NCBI GenBank assembly: GCA_964581565.1
Contig: CAZOOZ010000010.1
Coordinates: forward strand, 1-64,000
Direction of reading: 5' to 3'
DNA: 64,000 nucleotides
Source of the DNA: UBA1433 sp964581565
Lineage (GTDB): Bacteria > Bacillota > Clostridia > Eubacteriales > UBA1433
A model generated the notes under the pieces. The model was not told the origin of the DNA. It was given only the letters and a program-made list of their open reading frames with translations, and ran no database searches. Position numbers and translations under genes: made by a program. This document shows, piece by piece, positions 8,144 through 17,402 of the stretch (its first letter is position 1; the number at the start of each line of letters is the position of its first letter).

Positions 8144-9039
8144 AGGCTCACCCCCGAGTGCGATGTGATAGTATAATTTAAATCCTTATCGAAACGTATA
8201 TGCCCGCGTCGATGAGACCAACAGCCTGTGCTGACGGCAACACCGATCGTCGATGGATGACGTGCCGTGTTCTCTATATGAACGCCCATCACCGATGCGT
8301 TGCCGGATATGCCCTGAGGTCCGAGACCGATTGAGTTAATACCGTCCTCCAAAAGCTTTTCCATTGCCGCGGCCCGCTCGTTGGTATTATGCGTTCCCAG
8401 CGGACGCATCAAAGCCTTTTTCGACAGCAAGGCAGCTGTTTCTACAGAAGTGGCGATGCCGACGCCGACTAAAAGCGGCGGACAGGCATTGAGCCCATAG
8501 CTGGTCATCACATCCAAAACAAACTGGGTAACGCCTTCATAACCGGCACCCGGCATAAGCACCATAGCCTTGCCCGGCAGCGAGCAACCGCCGCCTGCCA
8601 TGTACCCGTCTATTTGTATGTCATCCTGATCCGGGACAATTTCCCAAAAAATTGTCGGGGTTCCCGTGCCGACATTGCGCCCTGTGTTGTATTCGTCAAA
8701 AGTCTCAACGCTATTGTGCCGCAAGGGCGCATTGACGGTAGCGTCAATGACTGCCTGGGTAAGTATGTGCTCTATCTTTCCTAAATACGGAAAATTCTCT
8801 CCGGCTTTAACGAAAAACTGCAGCACCCCCGTATCCTGGCAGCATGGTCTGTTGAGCTCCATCGCCAGTTTCTGATTGAGAAACATAGTCTCATAGACAG
8901 ACTTGGCTAACGGCGATGTTTCATGCTTTGAGAGTTCCTCCAGTTTTTTTTCTACATCGTCCGGCAATTTCTTTGCAAACAGAGCAATGAACTTGCTCAT
9001 CACATCGATCATAGATTGGACTTGTTTTTCCTGACTCAT
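8140..9039 (-). CDS. ttdA: L(+)-tartrate dehydratase, alpha subunit
   Basis: The 299-residue protein matches TtdA of enterobacteria closely. Landmarks are LNRPCCQDTG near residue 62 (a cluster Cys), APLRHNSVETFDEYNTGRN, YMAGGGCSLPGKA near 147 (cluster Cys), ACPPLLVGVGIATSVETAA, and HPSTIGVAVSTGCWSHRRG near 265 (cluster Cys). Three cysteines are the ligands expected for the oxygen-sensitive 4Fe-4S cluster of class I hydro-lyases. GGAGC lies before the ATG, which overlaps the hydrolase stop. No tartrate transporter or LysR regulator is adjacent, so the in vivo substrate remains an inference. Confidence 0.88.
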   Translation of the reverse strand: MSQEKQVQSMIDVMSKFIALFAKKLPDDVEKKLEELSKHETSPLAKSVYETMFLNQKLAMELNRPCCQDTGVLQFFVKAGENFPYLGKIEHILTQAVIDATVNAPLRHNSVETFDEYNTGRNVGTGTPTIFWEIVPDQDDIQIDGYMAGGGCSLPGKAMVLMPGAGYEGVTQFVLDVMTSYGLNACPPLLVGVGIATSVETAALLSKKALMRPLGTHNTNERAAAMEKLLEDGINSIGLGPQGISGNASVMGVHIENTARHPSTIGVAVSTGCWSHRRGHIRFDKDLNYTITSHSGVSL

Positions 9040-9905
9040 GAATATTGCTCCTTTACAGCTTTAAAATCAGATTCTTCATATTGCTTAATAAACTTTAAAA
9101 TAACTTTATTGAATTCTTCGGGGCATTCATAGAAAAGAATATGCCCGGCATCCATAAACTCATAATGCGTACAGGGCGCCTTAAGCAGGCTTTTGTAGTG
9201 TCTGGCCATTTGCAGACCCTTGGGAGTCCTGGGGCTGGCTGCACCGCAGATGAATGTGGGTATTTCAATAAGAGGCAAAATCTTTTCAAAATCCAGGTGC
9301 ACAAAATTTTCATATAACGCAAAAGCACAATGAACCGGGCATTTTAAGGCATCGCATGCGATCCATGCCTCGTCATCTTCAGAGATAGGATTTTTAAACA
9401 TTGAGCGGGCAAAGTTTTTGCAGTACTGCTCGTAATCTGCAAAAGCACCTTTCATAAGATCCGCAAACGCTTCAAGATTATAATTATGCAGCGAGTGCGC
9501 ATTGTGCTCTCCCGAGCCATAAGGAAACAGCGTGCTATCGAGCAGCGCAATGGATTTCAAGCGGTATGCGCCGAATTTTTCATAATAGGCCATCGCTATA
9601 TTACCACCCATAGACCAGCCGATCAACACAACATTTTCAAGATTCAGATGCTCAATAAGTTCTTTGATATCGGCGGCCATCCTGTGGATAGTCAGGTTCT
9701 CCTGGCTTTTTGTAGAATAACCGAAGCTCCGGCTGTCCATAACTATTAAGCGGTTGTTTTCCGAAAGCGCATCGATATTACGGCTTAAATATCGGGTTGT
9801 GCAAAGATATCCGGGAATAAAAACAATAGGCTCTCCGCTTCCATATTCTTCAAAGTATATATTTTTATCATCGGTGGTTTTAAAGAATTTGCCTTGGATA
9901 TTCAT
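9036..9905 (-). CDS. Alpha/beta-hydrolase, first gene of the ttdAB operon
   Basis: This 289-residue protein has an alpha/beta-hydrolase fold. The oxyanion region is FIPGYLCTTRY near residue 30, the nucleophile Ser lies in GWSMGGN near residue 96, and the likely catalytic His lies in DAGHILFYE near residue 259. It resembles esterases and 3-oxoadipate enol-lactonase-like enzymes. No signal peptide is present. Its stop overlaps the ttdA start, so it is coupled to tartrate dehydratase. It may release a hydroxy acid from an ester or lactone, but this is only inferred from position. Confidence 0.82.
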   Translation of the reverse strand: MNIQGKFFKTTDDKNIYFEEYGSGEPIVFIPGYLCTTRYLSRNIDALSENNRLIVMDSRSFGYSTKSQENLTIHRMAADIKELIEHLNLENVVLIGWSMGGNIAMAYYEKFGAYRLKSIALLDSTLFPYGSGEHNAHSLHNYNLEAFADLMKGAFADYEQYCKNFARSMFKNPISEDDEAWIACDALKCPVHCAFALYENFVHLDFEKILPLIEIPTFICGAASPRTPKGLQMARHYKSLLKAPCTHYEFMDAGHILFYECPEEFNKVILKFIKQYEESDFKAVKEQYS

Positions 9906-10361
9906 AAGATGCTTGTCTCCTTTTAATCGGTAGAAATTTAAATTATTGCAGTATAATAAAGGGCTGTTGTCAAAATCAGATCACGGCACCGTTTTATTTT
10001 ATTTTTAAAAATACAGTTTCATCATTAAGTTATATTTATTTTTATAATATAATGCGTCTATTAAAATTAGTTTTAGTAACATGATACAAAATTCTCATAG
10101 ATATATCAAGATTAATTGCAGATACAAAATAAAAATAATCGAACCTGTTTGCTGCTCAATCCGTTTAGTTTAAATTTTGAGATATGGCCATTCAGCAGAT
10201 AATGGCTCATACAAATTATGCCTTTAATACTAGCCAGTATACACCGTGATTTAGCGTTGCTGAGAAATAAAATCAGGAAGATAAGTATACAAAGAAAAAA
10301 ATTATAGTTCAAACTACTAATTTTTATTTTAAGATTATATGTACTTATTTATTACATATTT
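9906..10361. other. AT-rich intergenic stretch with no supported gene
   Basis: These 456 bases hold the upstream region of the hydrolase operon, including a TTGACA near 9970-9980 on the minus strand without an ideally spaced -10 box. The only open frame is a hydrophobic 66-codon one with no ribosome site. I see no RNA motif or repeat. Confidence 0.5.
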
Positions 10362-11138
10362 TCATAGCCTACCTTTAATTTCTTCATAGTGCATTTTAAA
10401 TCTATCTTCATATTTTTTTACATTATATCCGCGCGCTGATGGATGATATACATCTATTATTTTTAATAAATTATTCTTTCCATCATTATATTCAAAATAT
10501 AAACCAAATTTTCCTTCAAAATATTTGTTTGTATTTCTTAATTTTTGCATCCATTTTTTTCTAGAATAAGGCTCAAGCTCTAAAAGAATATTTTTTACAA
10601 AAATATTAAAACATCCTGCACATAAAATATATTTCGGATTTATTAATTCAATTTGTTTTTTTATAAATAATTTATAATCATAAGCGTATTGTTTTAACTT
10701 TTTCAAATCATCATTATTAGTACTTCCATTGCCACCTCTTTTATTTATATTTATATACGCAGCATTTTTAATATCATTTTGAGTAAGAAAATTATTTATT
10801 ATAGTTAGTTTTTCTTTATACCTAGGAGCATTGTCTTTACATTCGTTATTTAAGACGCATTGAAACCAAAATATTGCTTTATTTTCGCTATCTAAATTTG
10901 CTTCTTTTAAAACAAACAAAATGTCTGCAGAGTTTAACCCCATCGTTAAGAAGCCATCTTTTATATAATTATTTTTATTAACAATTTCCCCATTTACTAT
11001 AGGTGAATTATCCTCATTATGATCATCAATTTCGTGTGCTCTTTTCCATACTTTTTCGAGTTCGCTCATTGAATTAATATTTTTCAAAAGATTTTCCAGT
11101 TCATACATTGAATTAATATTATTGATAGTGCTCTTCAA
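10362..11138 (-). CDS. Uracil-DNA-glycosylase-fold-like protein, unknown function
   Basis: A 258-residue protein is predicted from a TTG start 6-7 bases after GGAGGG. An earlier in-frame TTG overlaps that ribosome site and is less likely. Segments resemble the UDG-like fold: DILFVLKEAN near residue 73, AYININKRGG near 128, INPKYILCAGC near 165 and VYHPSARGYN near 228. The HPS motif is typical of the family's C-terminal loop. The N terminus holds a 12-13 residue tandem repeat (NINSMYELENLLK then NINSMSELEKVWK). It is much more AT-rich than its neighbours and stands alone between two long AT-rich gaps, which suggests acquisition by transfer. Role in DNA repair or defence is inference only. Confidence 0.6.
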   Translation of the reverse strand: MKSTINNINSMYELENLLKNINSMSELEKVWKRAHEIDDHNEDNSPIVNGEIVNKNNYIKDGFLTMGLNSADILFVLKEANLDSENKAIFWFQCVLNNECKDNAPRYKEKLTIINNFLTQNDIKNAAYININKRGGNGSTNNDDLKKLKQYAYDYKLFIKKQIELINPKYILCAGCFNIFVKNILLELEPYSRKKWMQKLRNTNKYFEGKFGLYFEYNDGKNNLLKIIDVYHPSARGYNVKKYEDRFKMHYEEIKGRL

Positions 11139-11696
11139 ATTTATTCCCTCCAATTTATAAAATTAAATATAATAGAACGAGTAATTGTAACTTGTTTTTT
11201 TTAATAACTAAAAGGATCTTGTTCGATTACTTAATCATCTTTATATAATACACCTAATTAATACTGCCTTCAAATATGTCTTTACTATATCGTTATCGTA
11301 ACCCACTTTATTACTTCTTCAGAACTACATTTTTACGTCATATGGTAAGTACCTAAACTTGTACTAAATTGCCCTTCTTTGTTGCTTTTATATACCAATA
11401 TTTATATGTTATATGTATTATTTGAAAGTATAGCATATAAATTACGAGAATATAATATATGCTGCAACTGTTCAAGCATGGATCAGAGACCGCAATTTAG
11501 AATAAATACATAGACAATGCTCATCTATCTGCTTACTTAAATATCCGATGCTATATTTAAAAGAGTATTTTTATATATAATGTAGGAGCAATTTCTGCAT
11601 TCTAAAATGAGTTAGAAACGTACCTGCATCCCTCTTTTGTCGATGTCAGAAAAAATGCTGTTTAGCAAACTCAATAAAAACATTGCACATATATAT
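11139..11696. other. AT-rich intergenic stretch; only a tiny possible gene remnant
   Basis: These 558 bases separate the UDG-like gene from tex. No ribosome-site-led ORF, tRNA or clear terminator is visible. Around 11415-11503 (+) a short open stretch ends in ATVQAWIRDRNLE and stop, which recalls the recognition helix of excisionase/HTH proteins but is too short to call. Confidence 0.4.
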
Positions 11697-13850
11697 CTAC
11701 TGTTTTGCCTGCTTCATCGAAAGGGATATGCGCTTCTTCTGCGCATCCACCGCCAAGACCATAACTTCGACAACATCTCCGACAGATACTATTTCCGAAG
11801 GATGGCGGATGAATTTGTTCGCAATCTCAGAGATGTGAACAAGCCCGTCCTGATGCACACCGATATCCACAAAAACTCCGAAATCAATGACGTTGCGCAC
11901 CGTACCGCTCAGGATCATATCGGGTACAAGATCCGTCATATCCATAACGTTTGTGCGCAACATGGCAGCAGGCAGCTCCTCGCGAGGGTCACGACCGGGT
12001 TTCATAAGTTCTTTTACGATATCTTTGAGCGTCGGGATGCCGACCGCGCATTCGCCCGCAGCCTTGGCTTCGCCATAGCTTTTCACTCGCTCTAAAAGCT
12101 CCGAGATCTTCCCATCCGCCACATCCCGGAGTGTATAGCCACACAACGCAATAAGCTTTTTTGCAGCAGCATAGCTTTCAGGATGCACCCCTGTATTATC
12201 CAGCACTGATTTGCTTTCGGGCACGCGCAAAAAGCCCGCGCATTGTTCATATGCCTTCGGACCTAGCTTAGGCACCTTTAAAAGCTGCTTGCGCGAAGCG
12301 AATATGCCGTTTTCCTCGCGGTAGAGGACAATGTTTTTCGCAGTACTGCCATTCAATCCGGAAACCCGCTGAAGCAGAGAGTACGAAGCGGTGTTCACAT
12401 CGACACCCACTGCGTTGACACAGTCCTCCACCACATCAGAAAGTGCTTCATCAAGTCTTTTTTGCGGCATATCATGCTGATACTGACCTACACCTATTGC
12501 CTTGGGATCGATCTTCACAAGCTCCGCCAGCGGATCCTGCATCCTTCGCGCTATGGATATAGCAGAACGCAGATTTACATCGTACTGCGGCAACTCCTGT
12601 GCCGCAAGCTTGGATGCAGAATACACGGAGGCACCCGCTTCATTGACTATCATGTAGTCTACGCCCGGCGTGCCGGCAATAAGTTCGCAAGTCATCTGCT
12701 CGGTTTCGCGCGAAGCTGTGCCGTTTCCAATGGCAATATGCTCTACCTTATGTTTATTGATCACTCTTTGCAAAGCGGCGATCGCTTCCATTTTTTGGCG
12801 GTCACCATAAGTGGGATATACCACAGCAGTATCCAGAATCTTGCCCGTACCATCCACCACAGCAACCTTGCATCCGTTACGGTAACCCGGGTCAAGCCCC
12901 ATTGTGACATGACCCTTTATGGGCGGTTGCATTAAAAGAGGCTTTAAGTTAAGCGAAAAATTGTGTATCGCGCCCTCTGAGGCGGTATCGGTCAGCGTGC
13001 CGCGCATCTCGCGCTCTATAGAGGGAAAAATCAGACGGTCATATCCGTCCTGTGCCGCACAACGAACAAACTCGGATGCGCTTGAGCCGGGCTTGACAAG
13101 CATATCCCATACAAGTCCCAATGCCTGCTCTCTTTCTATCTGCACCGAGACCTTAAGAAATCCCTCTTTTTCACCACGGTTAATCGCCAGTATCTGGTGT
13201 CCCTGCATCAGCGAAAAAAGCTTTTCAAACTTATAATAAAGACTGTAGAGCGAATCATCATCTTTTTCCGCAGCAGTAATCAGATATCCCTTGCTCATGA
13301 TTAGCTCGCGGAGCCGGCGTCTCACATCTGCGTTATCTGCCACTGTCTCCGCCACTATGTCCGATGCACCCGCAAGCGCGTCTTGCGCATTCTCCACTCC
13401 CTTTTCCACATCTATGTACTCTGCGGCAAGCTCCGTTATATCGGGCAAGTCTCTGCTCTGCCCGAACAGCATCATGGCAAGCGGCTCAAGTCCTTTTTCC
13501 TTTGCAATGGTGGCGCGGGTGCGCCGCTTTTGCTTAAACGGGCGGTAGATATCCTCCACCTCCGCAAGCGTTTGCGCAGCATCTATTTTGGCAGTCAGCT
13601 CTTCTGTGAGCTTATCCTGGGCTTTAATCGCCTTCTTAACCTCTTGACGACGTTCCTCAAGATTTCGCAGATAGTTAAGCCTATCTGCCAGGCGACGAAG
13701 CACCGTATCGTCCATCGCTGCATGCATTTCTTTACGGTAACGTGCGATAAACGGAATGGTATTCCCTTCATCGATGAGATCTATGACATTTTTGATGTGT
13801 TCTTCATTTTTATTGAGTTCTTCTGCAAGTATCCTGACAATGCTTTCCAT
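11697..13850 (-). CDS. tex: Tex-family RNA-binding transcription accessory protein
   Basis: At 717 residues this is the normal Tex length. In order it has an N-terminal helical domain (IDEGNTIPFIARYRKEM), a YqgF/RNase H-like domain beginning MGLDPGYRNGCKVAVVDG near residue 317, tandem HhH motifs (LLQRVSGLNGSTAKNIVLYR near 495), and a C-terminal S1 domain (GTVRNVIDFGVFVDIGVHQD, residues ~645-710). Tex binds nucleic acid and affects transcription. AAGGAG precedes the ATG. It is probably a single transcription unit. Confidence 0.95.
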   Translation of the reverse strand: MESIVRILAEELNKNEEHIKNVIDLIDEGNTIPFIARYRKEMHAAMDDTVLRRLADRLNYLRNLEERRQEVKKAIKAQDKLTEELTAKIDAAQTLAEVEDIYRPFKQKRRTRATIAKEKGLEPLAMMLFGQSRDLPDITELAAEYIDVEKGVENAQDALAGASDIVAETVADNADVRRRLRELIMSKGYLITAAEKDDDSLYSLYYKFEKLFSLMQGHQILAINRGEKEGFLKVSVQIEREQALGLVWDMLVKPGSSASEFVRCAAQDGYDRLIFPSIEREMRGTLTDTASEGAIHNFSLNLKPLLMQPPIKGHVTMGLDPGYRNGCKVAVVDGTGKILDTAVVYPTYGDRQKMEAIAALQRVINKHKVEHIAIGNGTASRETEQMTCELIAGTPGVDYMIVNEAGASVYSASKLAAQELPQYDVNLRSAISIARRMQDPLAELVKIDPKAIGVGQYQHDMPQKRLDEALSDVVEDCVNAVGVDVNTASYSLLQRVSGLNGSTAKNIVLYREENGIFASRKQLLKVPKLGPKAYEQCAGFLRVPESKSVLDNTGVHPESYAAAKKLIALCGYTLRDVADGKISELLERVKSYGEAKAAGECAVGIPTLKDIVKELMKPGRDPREELPAAMLRTNVMDMTDLVPDMILSGTVRNVIDFGVFVDIGVHQDGLVHISEIANKFIRHPSEIVSVGDVVEVMVLAVDAQKKRISLSMKQAKQ

Positions 13851-14021
13851 CTGTGCTCCTTAATTAAAGCTGAATATCGTAATTATGGGGCTCCTCTACA
13901 AAAAATCCATACGCAGCCCCATCGCTTTCATATTTGATATAATTGTACCATTATTACTCTTGGGATGAAACAAAAATGGATATTAAAAATACTGCCATCT
14001 CTTTGATTTTCACAAATAAAA

Positions 14022-14045
14022 AATATATCCCGCTAGGGATATATT
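14022..14045 (-). terminator. Terminator of ychF
   Basis: The 10-bp perfect stem AATATATCCC/GGGATATATT with loop GCTA is followed on the minus strand by a TTTTTT run. It lies 33 bases after the ychF stop. Confidence 0.85.
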
Positions 14046-14078
14046 CGAACTTATTGATTTATTATTAATTTAAATAGC

Positions 14079-15173
14079 TTAGACGTTAAATCTAAAATAA
14101 ATAACATCTCCGTCTTTGACGATATAGTCTTTGCCTTCTATTCTTACATAGCCCAGTTCTTTTGCTTTGCTTTCGCTTTGCACTTCGAGTAATTTAACGA
14201 TATCAGTCACTTCCGCGCGAATAAATCCTCGTTCTATATCGCTGTGGATTTTCCCCGCCGCTTTCGGGGCTTTTGTGCCTTGTTCAATTGTCCATGCTTT
14301 TACTTCATCTTCACCTGCGGTGAAAAAAGTTACCAAATCTAATAGTTGATAGCCTGCCCGGATAATTTTATCCAGCCCGGTACTCTCAAATCCCAGTTCT
14401 TTTAGATAGGCCAGTTTTTCTTCTTCATCAAAAGAAGACAATTCCTGTTCTATTTTAGCCGATACTTTCACAAGCGGCGCTTTTGGATCGTATTCTTTTA
14501 GATATTCTTTCAGTTCAAGATAATGCTCACTATCGGTATTTGCTTCGTCTTCCGCCACATTGGCAATATACATAAACGGTTTTAACGTGATAAGATCCAG
14601 ACTTTCTGCCACTTGTGTTTCTTCTTCGCTTAACTCACATTTTGAAGCAAGTCTGCCTCCAAGCAATGTTTCTTTTATTTTTTCCAGCAGCTCAAGCAGC
14701 TCTTTTTGCCCTTTTTCGTTGGCCTTTACTGCTTTCTGCACCTTTGCTATTCTTCTCTCAAGCATATCAAGATCGGATAGTATCAGCTCATAATGAACAA
14801 TCTCTATATCACCGATCGGGTCTATTTTGTCCATCACATGTATGATATTCTCATCCTCATAACATCGTATCACATGCGCACACGCGTTCATCTGACGAAT
14901 ATGTGACAAAAACTGATTACCTAGCCCTTCACCCTTGCTCGCATTTTTTACAAGCCCTGCGATATCGACAAAATTCACGGTCGTGTATGTAGTTTTTTTG
15001 GGATGATACATTTCAGAGAGCATATCGACACGACTGTCGGGAACTTTTACGACACCCAAATTTGGCTCGATTGTGCAGAAAGGAAAGTTTTCCGCCGGTG
15101 CTTCCGATTTTGTCAGTGCGTTAAACAGTGTGCTTTTCCCCGCATTGGGCAGCCCGATGATTCCAATTTTCAT
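14079..15173 (-). CDS. ychF: Redox-regulated ATPase YchF (Obg-related)
   Basis: This 364-residue protein has the YchF P-loop GLPNAGKSTLFNAL at residues 6-19, a DIAGLVKNAS switch motif near 69, a coiled-coil insertion, and a C-terminal TGS domain (FFTAGEDEVKAWTIEQGTKA near 303). The family prefers ATP and associates with ribosomes. It starts after AGGAGTTAAGGT. It lies 41 bases downstream of the PBP gene on the same strand, so the two may be cotranscribed. Confidence 0.96.
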   Translation of the reverse strand: MKIGIIGLPNAGKSTLFNALTKSEAPAENFPFCTIEPNLGVVKVPDSRVDMLSEMYHPKKTTYTTVNFVDIAGLVKNASKGEGLGNQFLSHIRQMNACAHVIRCYEDENIIHVMDKIDPIGDIEIVHYELILSDLDMLERRIAKVQKAVKANEKGQKELLELLEKIKETLLGGRLASKCELSEEETQVAESLDLITLKPFMYIANVAEDEANTDSEHYLELKEYLKEYDPKAPLVKVSAKIEQELSSFDEEEKLAYLKELGFESTGLDKIIRAGYQLLDLVTFFTAGEDEVKAWTIEQGTKAPKAAGKIHSDIERGFIRAEVTDIVKLLEVQSESKAKELGYVRIEGKDYIVKDGDVIYFRFNV

Positions 15174-15214
15174 ACCTTAACTCCTGTTGCTTTGTATTTT
15201 TTGTTATTGAAAAA

Positions 15215-17386
15215 TTACTCCTCTTTTTTGTTGTTTTTCTTATTAAATATCTTATCAAAATAGTGCGACCTGTTACATTCCTCTGTAGGCACATAATCCT
15301 TTAAAAAATAGACTGTTTCCTTGTATTCCTCAGGGCATTTTCCTTCGACAAATAATTTACCGGATGAAGAATCTATAGTCACTTTTTCGACAATAGCATC
15401 CTCGTAATAGCTGTATTCCGACTGCGGGATGCAGATTGTTTCAATTTCATCTTCGTTGAAATACACTTTCCCTTCATTTAAAGCAGAAGTTTGCGCAATT
15501 GTGATATCGATAAGCGCAGTTGCGTTATCCTCTTCCTCGGCGTTTTCATTGAGCTTTTCCAATATGCCGTCATCTACGATTGAATTCATGTATTTACCAA
15601 AAGCATATGCGCTGTAAGCGCTGGAACCTCCGATGACTTCCATATCCAGATTACCTATCCACACAGCTGTGCTGAGTCCGCCGCAGTATCCCACAAACCA
15701 CAAATCTTTTTTGTCTTCCGTTGTGCCTGTTTTGCCTGCTGCATGATACCCGTAAACACGGGCTGCCGTGCCGGTACCATAAGAAACCACATCACGCAGG
15801 ATACTGTTCATCGTATCGGCTGTGCTTTGCTGAAGCACCCTTGTTTGGCTCAGATCAGTATCATTGACATTGTATATCTCTATTCCGTCATTATCTACAA
15901 TTCTCTCAATGCAATAGCTCTCATTGATTATTCCGCCGTTGGCAAACGCCCCGTAAGCGCTGGCCATTTCTCTTGGTTTTACGCCGTAGGTGAGGCCTCC
16001 GAGCGCCGAGGCTAAATTATAGTCCGTATCTTCTATTGTTGTAATGCCAAAAGATTTTATAGCCGCCATTGAATTATCCACGCCGTATTCATCGAATACT
16101 TTAACGGACGGTATATTTCTTGAATGAACCAAAGCACTCCGAACGCTTATCCATCCCCAGTATCCGCCCTCGTAATTTTTGGGCGTGTAGTCTCCCCAGG
16201 ATGTGCGTGTATCATTGACCACAGTTCTTGACGTGATATATCCGTCATCAATCGCCTTTGAATAATATAAAGGTTTGATCGATGAACCCGGCTGTCTTGA
16301 AGAATTTGCCATATCGATTTGCGTATTTCCTCCGTAGTAGGCACGAATCTGCCCTGTAGTATAATCGATACTCACCACAGCGCCCGTAGCCTTACTGCTG
16401 ATGCCGTACCGCTTGAGTGTGCTGTTAAGGCTGGAGACCGCAGTCTTTTGAGCATCATAATTAAGCGTGGTATAAATTGTAACCCCGTCATAATTCAGAT
16501 ACTTTTGGGCAAGCAGCTTTGCGCTTTCATAATCCATGGAATATTTTTCTTCCAGCACAGGGATAAACTTCTCATAGTATTCGTCAATAACACAGTCAAC
16601 AAAGGCATTGCAATTTTCTTTTGTAGTACTGCTAACACTCCCCGAATCATCGGAGAGTGTTATTTCCGTATTTTTTATTTCTTCTGCCTGCTCTTGGGTG
16701 ATATATCCCTCATCTACCATGGCATCGATGACGATATGCTGCCGCTCAATTGCTTCGTCATAATGATCAAACGGGCAATACGCGCTCGGCGCCTGAAAGA
16801 GCCCGGCCAGTAAAGTGCATTCGGCAGTGTTCATATCTTTTGCGTCTTTATCAAAATAGGTTCTGCTTGCTTCCTGCACGCCATACGTGCCGGCACCGAG
16901 ATACATCTGATTGATATAAATTTCTAAAATTTCTTCTTTCGTAAAGACATTTTCCATTTTTATGGCTAAAATAGCCTCGTTTATTTTTCTGACATATGAT
17001 TTTTCATCTGTTAAAAAGAGCCGTTTCACAACCTGCTGTGTGATGGTGCTGGCTCCTTCGCCGTATATATCGCCACTGGCGATATTACTCACCATTGCCC
17101 GCAGGATACCTTTGATGCTGATACCGTGATGGGTAAAAAACGACCTGTCCTCAACCGATATAACGGCATTGATGAAATCCTGCGGCACATCTTCCAAATC
17201 CACATAGGTTCTGTTTTCATCGTATACCTCCGATAAAAGCACGTCGTCTGATGAATAGATCAGCGTTTTTCCTTTCGGGTCATATTGGTAAGATGCTACA
17301 TCTATATCCATCGCCGCACAACCAAAGAGTGTGCAAATACTAAGTAACAATATTGTAAATACAGTAATTTTTAATTTTTTTTTCAT
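15215..17386 (-). CDS. Class A penicillin-binding protein with a lipoprotein-type signal
   Basis: The 723-residue bifunctional murein synthase has a transglycosylase domain (EDRSFFTHHG near residue 77, GASTITQQVVKRLFL near 112, EIYINQMYLGAGTYG near 155). Its transpeptidase domain carries the SxxK motif in PGSSIKPL near 370, SxN in HSRNIPS near 426 and KTGTTEDKKD near 553. It polymerises and crosslinks peptidoglycan outside the membrane. The N terminus is K-rich, then hydrophobic, ending TLFGC with Cys23. This is a lipobox-like end rather than the usual uncleaved anchor. The ribosome site is weak. It is flanked by rluA-like and ychF genes on the same strand. Confidence 0.93.
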   Translation of the reverse strand: MKKKLKITVFTILLLSICTLFGCAAMDIDVASYQYDPKGKTLIYSSDDVLLSEVYDENRTYVDLEDVPQDFINAVISVEDRSFFTHHGISIKGILRAMVSNIASGDIYGEGASTITQQVVKRLFLTDEKSYVRKINEAILAIKMENVFTKEEILEIYINQMYLGAGTYGVQEASRTYFDKDAKDMNTAECTLLAGLFQAPSAYCPFDHYDEAIERQHIVIDAMVDEGYITQEQAEEIKNTEITLSDDSGSVSSTTKENCNAFVDCVIDEYYEKFIPVLEEKYSMDYESAKLLAQKYLNYDGVTIYTTLNYDAQKTAVSSLNSTLKRYGISSKATGAVVSIDYTTGQIRAYYGGNTQIDMANSSRQPGSSIKPLYYSKAIDDGYITSRTVVNDTRTSWGDYTPKNYEGGYWGWISVRSALVHSRNIPSVKVFDEYGVDNSMAAIKSFGITTIEDTDYNLASALGGLTYGVKPREMASAYGAFANGGIINESYCIERIVDNDGIEIYNVNDTDLSQTRVLQQSTADTMNSILRDVVSYGTGTAARVYGYHAAGKTGTTEDKKDLWFVGYCGGLSTAVWIGNLDMEVIGGSSAYSAYAFGKYMNSIVDDGILEKLNENAEEEDNATALIDITIAQTSALNEGKVYFNEDEIETICIPQSEYSYYEDAIVEKVTIDSSSGKLFVEGKCPEEYKETVYFLKDYVPTEECNRSHYFDKIFNKKNNKKEE

Positions 17387-17402
17387 AATATTTCTCTAAA
17401 CT

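Noticed and set aside
10112..10312. 66-codon hydrophobic minus-strand ORF
   Set aside because: It has no ribosome site, begins at a weak TTG, and has composition expected of random AT-rich DNA.
11415..11503. Short HTH-like tail (ATVQAWIRDRNLE) in the gap before tex
   Set aside because: Fewer than 20 codons between stops; too short to separate from chance.
11637..12095. Plus-strand ORF over the 3' end of tex and other long antisense ORFs
   Set aside because: They run antisense to genes with clear homology and lack ribosome sites, so they are frame shadows.
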